DNA of 64,000 nt from NCBI GenBank assembly GCA_963851095.1, contig CAWKOX010000007.1, positions 372,001 through 436,000 of the forward strand, given 5' to 3'. How positions within the stretch are numbered: position 1 is the first letter of the stretch; each line of letters opens with the position of its first letter. Below the pieces are notes generated by a model. It was not told where the DNA came from and ran no database searches. It saw nothing but the letters and a program-made list of their open reading frames with translations. Source of the stretch: Oleispira sp963851095. Lineage in GTDB: Bacteria; Pseudomonadota; Gammaproteobacteria; Pseudomonadales; Oceanobacteraceae. Made by a program: the position numbers and the translations under genes. Positions 59,835-64,000 of the stretch are shown here, one piece after another.

Positions 59835-62800
59835 ATGAATCTTCGGTTAAAATCAGTATTAGCATTTTTATTGTTAATATTCTCTTCTTACTCTAATGCG
59901 ATTCTCGACAGTATTAGTGTTTCTGATGTACTTGTAACTGAGGGTTCTATTGCTCGGGCTTTAGTCACAATCTCTCCCGCTGCCAGTGAAAATGGGCAAG
60001 TTATTTTATATGAAGCTAGTGCCGAAACAGCTGCTGGTGATGATTATTTCTTAGCTTCAAATCGAATGATGATTGATGCTGGGAATACGACAGGCGTAAT
60101 AGAAATTGTGATACCCGTTAATGATGATGCTGGTGTTGATCTAGAAACCTTAAAGCTTGGAGTAAGAGCAGATCATATATTGAATTCAGGGTTTGAAAAT
60201 GGTTCTTCTGCTTTTCAGGTTAAAGAAGGCGTTTATGATATTGTATATAGACGAAGTGTAAATAATCCAGACCCTACGTATTGTGTTTTAGGGGTTGATG
60301 TTTGGGTGGTTAAAGATTGGGTATGTTCATACCCTTACACATTTGAAACAAATACTGTTTCTGCATATGGCCATGTTGGTAGCAATAGTGTTCATGAAAT
60401 AGATGAAGAATCTCAAGGTTTTCAGAACTTGGTTATTACGCCTGGAGTTGAATATGAGATATCTCTCAAGGCTACTCGTCGTTTACATGTGGATACACCA
60501 AGTACGGTAGATACTACGATTGAGGTTGTTTCCCAGGAGGATTTTGAAGTTATTGCGGCTACAACATTTACGCGCAGTAATACTGTTTGGAACTTAACAG
60601 AGGAAAAAATTATAATTCCTGCTTCGAATACTGAAGCCAATATAAGACTTCAATTTTCGACTACAAATAGCACCACTACAGGAATGATCATTGATGATTT
60701 GTCTGTCGTAAGAGTAAACCCATTAGGCGAGGGTGCTTTAGCAAGTGCCGATGCCGTTGCGACGATAGGCATTGTTGATGCGAGTGCTACAGCACCACAA
60801 GTGCTAATAAACTCTCCTCATACGACCAGTGCTGAATCATTTGATGTGACTTTTTTGTTTAGTGAAGAAATTAATGGATTTGATTTATCAGACATACAAG
60901 TGTCGAACGGGAGTGTTTCCGATTTGATTTCGCCTGAAGTAAACCTGTATCAGGCCACGGTTATGCCTAATCCTTCACCGTTAGAAAGTAGTGAGATTGT
61001 TTTCACCCTGTTAGCAGGTGCAGTTACTTCAGTAAGTGGTGGAGAAGAGAATGTTACGACACATGCCACTACTATCTACGATGTAATTAAGCCTACAGTC
61101 ACTGTTACACCAACAGAATTCAATACACTAGAAGCAAATACGATTACCTTAAATTTTTCGAAACCTGTAGCAGTCCTAACGCTAGCAGAAATATCTGTAG
61201 ATAATGCAGTTTTAAGTACTTTCACTAAAATAGATAATTCAACATATTCTGTATTATTGGATCCAGCTGACAGTTTGATAGAGGCCGAACAGGTAACATT
61301 GATATTGGGAGCTGATGCAGTTTCTGATGCAGCAGGAAATATGAATGATGAAGTCAGCATAGGAATTATGTTTGACCAAACACCACCAGTGATTAGTGTT
61401 AATGGAGACTCGGTTGTATATAGCATTTTAGGCGAGCAATATAATGATGCAGGCGCCTCAGTGATAGATTTATTTGATGCGGATATCGCTAATAAGCTTG
61501 TTACTGTTAACTCCGTTGATATTAATGCTATTGGTGATTATTCAGTTACTTATGATGTTACCGATGCAGCTGGAAATGTTGCTGTGCAAAAAGTGCGAGC
61601 AGTAAGAGTTGTTGTTGATCCTCTCATAACAATTAAAAATTATGCGGCAGATCAATCCAATAGCGCACCAATCATCTCAGATTTTGAATTAATTGGAATT
61701 GTAGGTGTCAGCAATGAAAATCTTCTAAATATCAATCAAAAAATCGCTTCTTTGACAGCGATTCAAGTCGATTCTGAAGACAAAATTCAAGTTATCGTAG
61801 ATCAAGTGATTGCAGGTCTTCGCTCAGCAGCCGCGATTAATGTTATCAAGGCTTTTGCCGAGAGTAACATGAACCCAGCTCCAACCGTTTCAGATTACAC
61901 AACAGCGGAAATTACGGGAGTAACCGTCAGTAATATCGGTGCGGTTAATAGTGCGATAGATGCCATTACTGCGGCGCAAGCTGATACTGCTAATAAGATT
62001 CAAGCTATAGTGAACCAAATAGTTGCTGATTTAGCGACAGCGGCTGCTATTGATATGATTGAAGCGTTTGCTGATAGCAATACAAACCCTGTTCCAGCAG
62101 AAAGTCATTATTCAGCGGCTGGGGTAGCAGGTGTAACCAGTGCTAACATTGATGCGGTTAATGCTGCAGTAGAAGCTTCTAGTGCAGCATTTGCGGATAC
62201 CACTGCCGAAATTCAAGCGATTGTCAGTTCAGTTATTAACAGCCTAATAGCACTGGCCGAGTTAATTGAAGACCTAAACGGAAACGCAAACTCCCGTTTA
62301 ATAACAGCTAATCAGTTAGATGAGATTCATAGGGTGGAGGGTGTTATAAGTGCGAATATTGATGAATATAATGCTGCATTTATTTCTTCTGCTTTTTCAG
62401 ATGTTAATAATCCAATAGCTGCTGAAATCAATGCAGTAATCGCGTCAGTTAACACTATTGTTGCAAATGAAACGGCAGCATTGAACGAACTGAAAGAAGA
62501 TATCGCAGGTAATGCGAATAACGATCTTGTTGAAGCTTCTGAGTTGAATGCAATTCGCGGTGTAAATGACGCGATTCAAGCGAATCAAGTTGAATACCAG
62601 GCTGCATTCATTGCAACTTCACCAAGTCCGTTCGCTGATACGGCTAATCCAACACCTGCTGAAATTCAGGTAGTGATTGATTCAGTTAATACTATTGTTG
62701 CCAACGAAACGGCAGCATTGAATGAGCTGAAAGAAGATATCGCAGGTAATGCGAATAATGATTTAGTTGAAGCTTCTGAGTTAAATGCGATTCGAGGTGT

Positions 62801-64000
62801 TAGTGGTGCGCTTCAGGCTAACCAAGCTGAATATCAGGCTGCGTTTATTGCTACTTCACCAAGCCCATTTGCTGACCCAGCTAATCCAACACCTGCTGAA
62901 ATTCAGGCCGTGATTGATTCAGTTAATACTATCGTTGCAAACGAAACGGCAGCATTGAATGAGCTGAAAGAAGATATCGCAGGTAATGCGAATAATGATT
63001 TAGTTGAAGCTTCTGAGTTGAATTCAATTCGTGGAGTGTCTGGTGCAATTCAAGCTAACCAAGCTGAATACCAAGCTGCATTCATTGCAACGTCACCTAG
63101 CCCGTTTGCAGATACAGCCAATCCAGCACCCGCTGAAATTCAGGCGGTAATTGATTCAGTTAATACTATCGTTGCCAACGAAACAGCGGCATTGAATGAG
63201 CTGAAAGAAGATGTTGCGGGTAACGCAAACAACGATCTCGTTGAAGCGGCTGAATTAAATGCGATTCGTGGTGTAACTAACGCGACCCAGATTAACCAAG
63301 CTGAATACCAAGTTGCATTCATTGCTACTTCACCAAGCCCATTCGCTGATACAACGAACCCAACACCTGCTGAAATTCAGGCAGTGATTGATTCGGTTAA
63401 TACGATTGTTATGAACGAAACAGCAGCACTGGATCAACTAAAAGAAGACATTGCTGGTAACAGTAATGGTGACTTAATTGATGCTGATGAGCTGAATGCA
63501 ATCCGTGACGTAAGTGGTGCGGTTCAAGAAAACCAAGCTGAATACCAAGCGGCGTTTACTGAAACTTCACCAAGCCCATTTGCTGACCCAGCTAACCCAA
63601 CACCTGCTGAAATTCAGGCAGTGATTAATTCAGTTAATACAATTGTTGCAAACGAAAACACGGCGATTAGCGAGTTAGTTGAAGACCTTAACGGTAATAC
63701 AAATACCAACTTAATTACGGCGACTCAGTTAGAAGATATTCGTGGAGTAACCGGTGTTATTGCTGCAAACATTGACGAATACAATACTGCGTTTGTTCCG
63801 GCTGCGTTTACGGATATCAACAACCCAACGGTTGCTGAAATTAATGCAGTGATTGCTTCAGTTAATACAATCGTTGCGAACGAAACGGCAGCATTGAATG
63901 AACTGAAAGAAGACATCGCTGGTAACGGTGATGGTGATCTTGTTGATGCTGCTGAGTTGAATGCAATTCGTGGTGTAACTGGCGCGATTCAAGAAAACCA
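59835..64000 (+). CDS. Giant secreted repeat protein/adhesin, 5' part (runs off window)
   Basis: Open from ATG 59835 (AAGGA seven bases upstream; an in-frame ATG at 59814 is also possible) to the window end, at least 1388 codons. Signal peptide MNLRLKSVLAFLLLIFSSYS, a Calx-beta-like domain (about 25-115: ISVSDVLVTEGSIARALVT), a jelly-roll-like region (about 120-300), Ig-like domains (LINSPHTTSAESFDVTFLFS; KPTVTVTPTEFNTLEANTIT), and a DUF5011/HYR-like domain (PVISVNGDSVVYSILGEQYN). From about residue 650 it is a tandem array of 71-79-residue helical repeats. Such proteins are cell-surface adhesins or biofilm proteins, often secreted by type I or anchored. The anchoring end is outside the window. 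Confidence 0.85.
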   Translation, partial: MNLRLKSVLAFLLLIFSSYSNAILDSISVSDVLVTEGSIARALVTISPAASENGQVILYEASAETAAGDDYFLASNRMMIDAGNTTGVIEIVIPVNDDAGVDLETLKLGVRADHILNSGFENGSSAFQVKEGVYDIVYRRSVNNPDPTYCVLGVDVWVVKDWVCSYPYTFETNTVSAYGHVGSNSVHEIDEESQGFQNLVITPGVEYEISLKATRRLHVDTPSTVDTTIEVVSQEDFEVIAATTFTRSNTVWNLTEEKIIIPASNTEANIRLQFSTTNSTTTGMIIDDLSVVRVNPLGEGALASADAVATIGIVDASATAPQVLINSPHTTSAESFDVTFLFSEEINGFDLSDIQVSNGSVSDLISPEVNLYQATVMPNPSPLESSEIVFTLLAGAVTSVSGGEENVTTHATTIYDVIKPTVTVTPTEFNTLEANTITLNFSKPVAVLTLAEISVDNAVLSTFTKIDNSTYSVLLDPADSLIEAEQVTLILGADAVSDAAGNMNDEVSIGIMFDQTPPVISVNGDSVVYSILGEQYNDAGASVIDLFDADIANKLVTVNSVDINAIGDYSVTYDVTDAAGNVAVQKVRAVRVVVDPLITIKNYAADQSNSAPIISDFELIGIVGVSNENLLNINQKIASLTAIQVDSEDKIQVIVDQVIAGLRSAAAINVIKAFAESNMNPAPTVSDYTTAEITGVTVSNIGAVNSAIDAITAAQADTANKIQAIVNQIVADLATAAAIDMIEAFADSNTNPVPAESHYSAAGVAGVTSANIDAVNAAVEASSAAFADTTAEIQAIVSSVINSLIALAELIEDLNGNANSRLITANQLDEIHRVEGVISANIDEYNAAFISSAFSDVNNPIAAEINAVIASVNTIVANETAALNELKEDIAGNANNDLVEASELNAIRGVNDAIQANQVEYQAAFIATSPSPFADTANPTPAEIQVVIDSVNTIVANETAALNELKEDIAGNANNDLVEASELNAIRGVSGALQANQAEYQAAFIATSPSPFADPANPTPAEIQAVIDSVNTIVANETAALNELKEDIAGNANNDLVEASELNSIRGVSGAIQANQAEYQAAFIATSPSPFADTANPAPAEIQAVIDSVNTIVANETAALNELKEDVAGNANNDLVEAAELNAIRGVTNATQINQAEYQVAFIATSPSPFADTTNPTPAEIQAVIDSVNTIVMNETAALDQLKEDIAGNSNGDLIDADELNAIRDVSGAVQENQAEYQAAFTETSPSPFADPANPTPAEIQAVINSVNTIVANENTAISELVEDLNGNTNTNLITATQLEDIRGVTGVIAANIDEYNTAFVPAAFTDINNPTVAEINAVIASVNTIVANETAALNELKEDIAGNGDGDLVDAAELNAIRGVTGAIQEN
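61785..64000 (+). repeat. In-frame tandem repeats of 71-79 codons
   Basis: Anchored at the Ile codon of I(Q/N)A(V/I)I, units start at 61785, 61998, 62211, 62427, 62664, 62901, 63138, 63375, 63612 and 63840: lengths 213, 213, 216, five of 237, then 228 bp, with the tenth cut by the window. The 237-bp units are nearly identical in DNA, for example NETAALNELKEDIAGNANND followed by LVEASELNAIRGV. Every step is a multiple of three, so the frame is kept. Confidence 0.95.

Noticed and set aside
61076..63916. Several Ala/Ser/Val-rich minus-strand frames
   Set aside because: They mirror the periodic plus-strand repeat protein and recur with the same period.
61785..64000. Regularly spaced repeats as a CRISPR array
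   Set aside because: Units are 213-237 bp, contiguous, in frame and translated; there are no short palindromic repeats with unique spacers.

Overview
The window reads as chromosomal DNA of a fairly AT-rich marine gammaproteobacterium, most likely Oceanospirillales (an Oleispira/Bermanella-like hydrocarbon or lipid degrader). This rests on family content: long-form LeuA, FadL-type porin, AlkJ/choline-dehydrogenase-like GMC oxidoreductase, fatty acid desaturase, DUF2788, DUF4404, HopJ-minCDE. The genus is an inference. No rRNA, tRNA or CRISPR array was seen. Genes are dense on both strands, and most convergent pairs are separated by hairpin terminators.

Layout. 1-10 kb: the tail of a hybrid histidine kinase, then leftward leuA, a GMC oxidoreductase and a desaturase, then a tightly overlapped leftward operon (periplasmic cupredoxin, GGDEF/EAL protein, DUF3034 outer-membrane protein, lipoprotein truncated haemoglobin). 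10-20 kb: Lrp regulator behind a tandem-repeat promoter region, SUKH-like protein, SEC-C protein, O6-alkylguanine repair, pseudouridine synthase, rsmE, sufE, dapC and a 7TM diguanylate cyclase. 20-30 kb: group II haemoglobin, hopJ-minC-minD-minE-pqiA-like operon, formaldehyde detoxification pair, LexA-controlled dinB, AraC regulator, flavodoxin. 30-39 kb: envelope proteins, fadL with a divergent TetR gene, an LhgO-like oxidase, a solute-binding protein, and a small cluster of DUF2788, DUF4404, CBS and GAF-HTH genes.

39-50 kb: a CHASE2 class III cyclase converges on a FecR-domain protein and a twice-frameshifted TPR/beta-barrel (Slam-like) gene. Next come two FNR/ANR boxes ahead of a 46-codon gene that resembles the cbb3 oxidase subunit CcoM, and a translationally coupled pair of PhoA-type alkaline phosphatases. 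50-59 kb: AraC regulator, ABC-2 exporter, dnaE directly followed by tilS. 59-64 kb: a gene-poor strip carrying a 291-bp internally deleted IS3-family relic with both terminal repeats, then the 5' part of a very large secreted repeat protein that runs off the window.

Themes: c-di-GMP/cAMP signalling (two GGDEF proteins, one class III cyclase), haem and oxygen biology (two truncated haemoglobins, ccoM), lipid/alkane metabolism (GMC oxidoreductase, desaturase, FadL), and surface proteins. The least ordinary parts are the cupredoxin/EAL/DUF3034/globin operon, the FecR/Slam-like locus and the terminal repeat protein.
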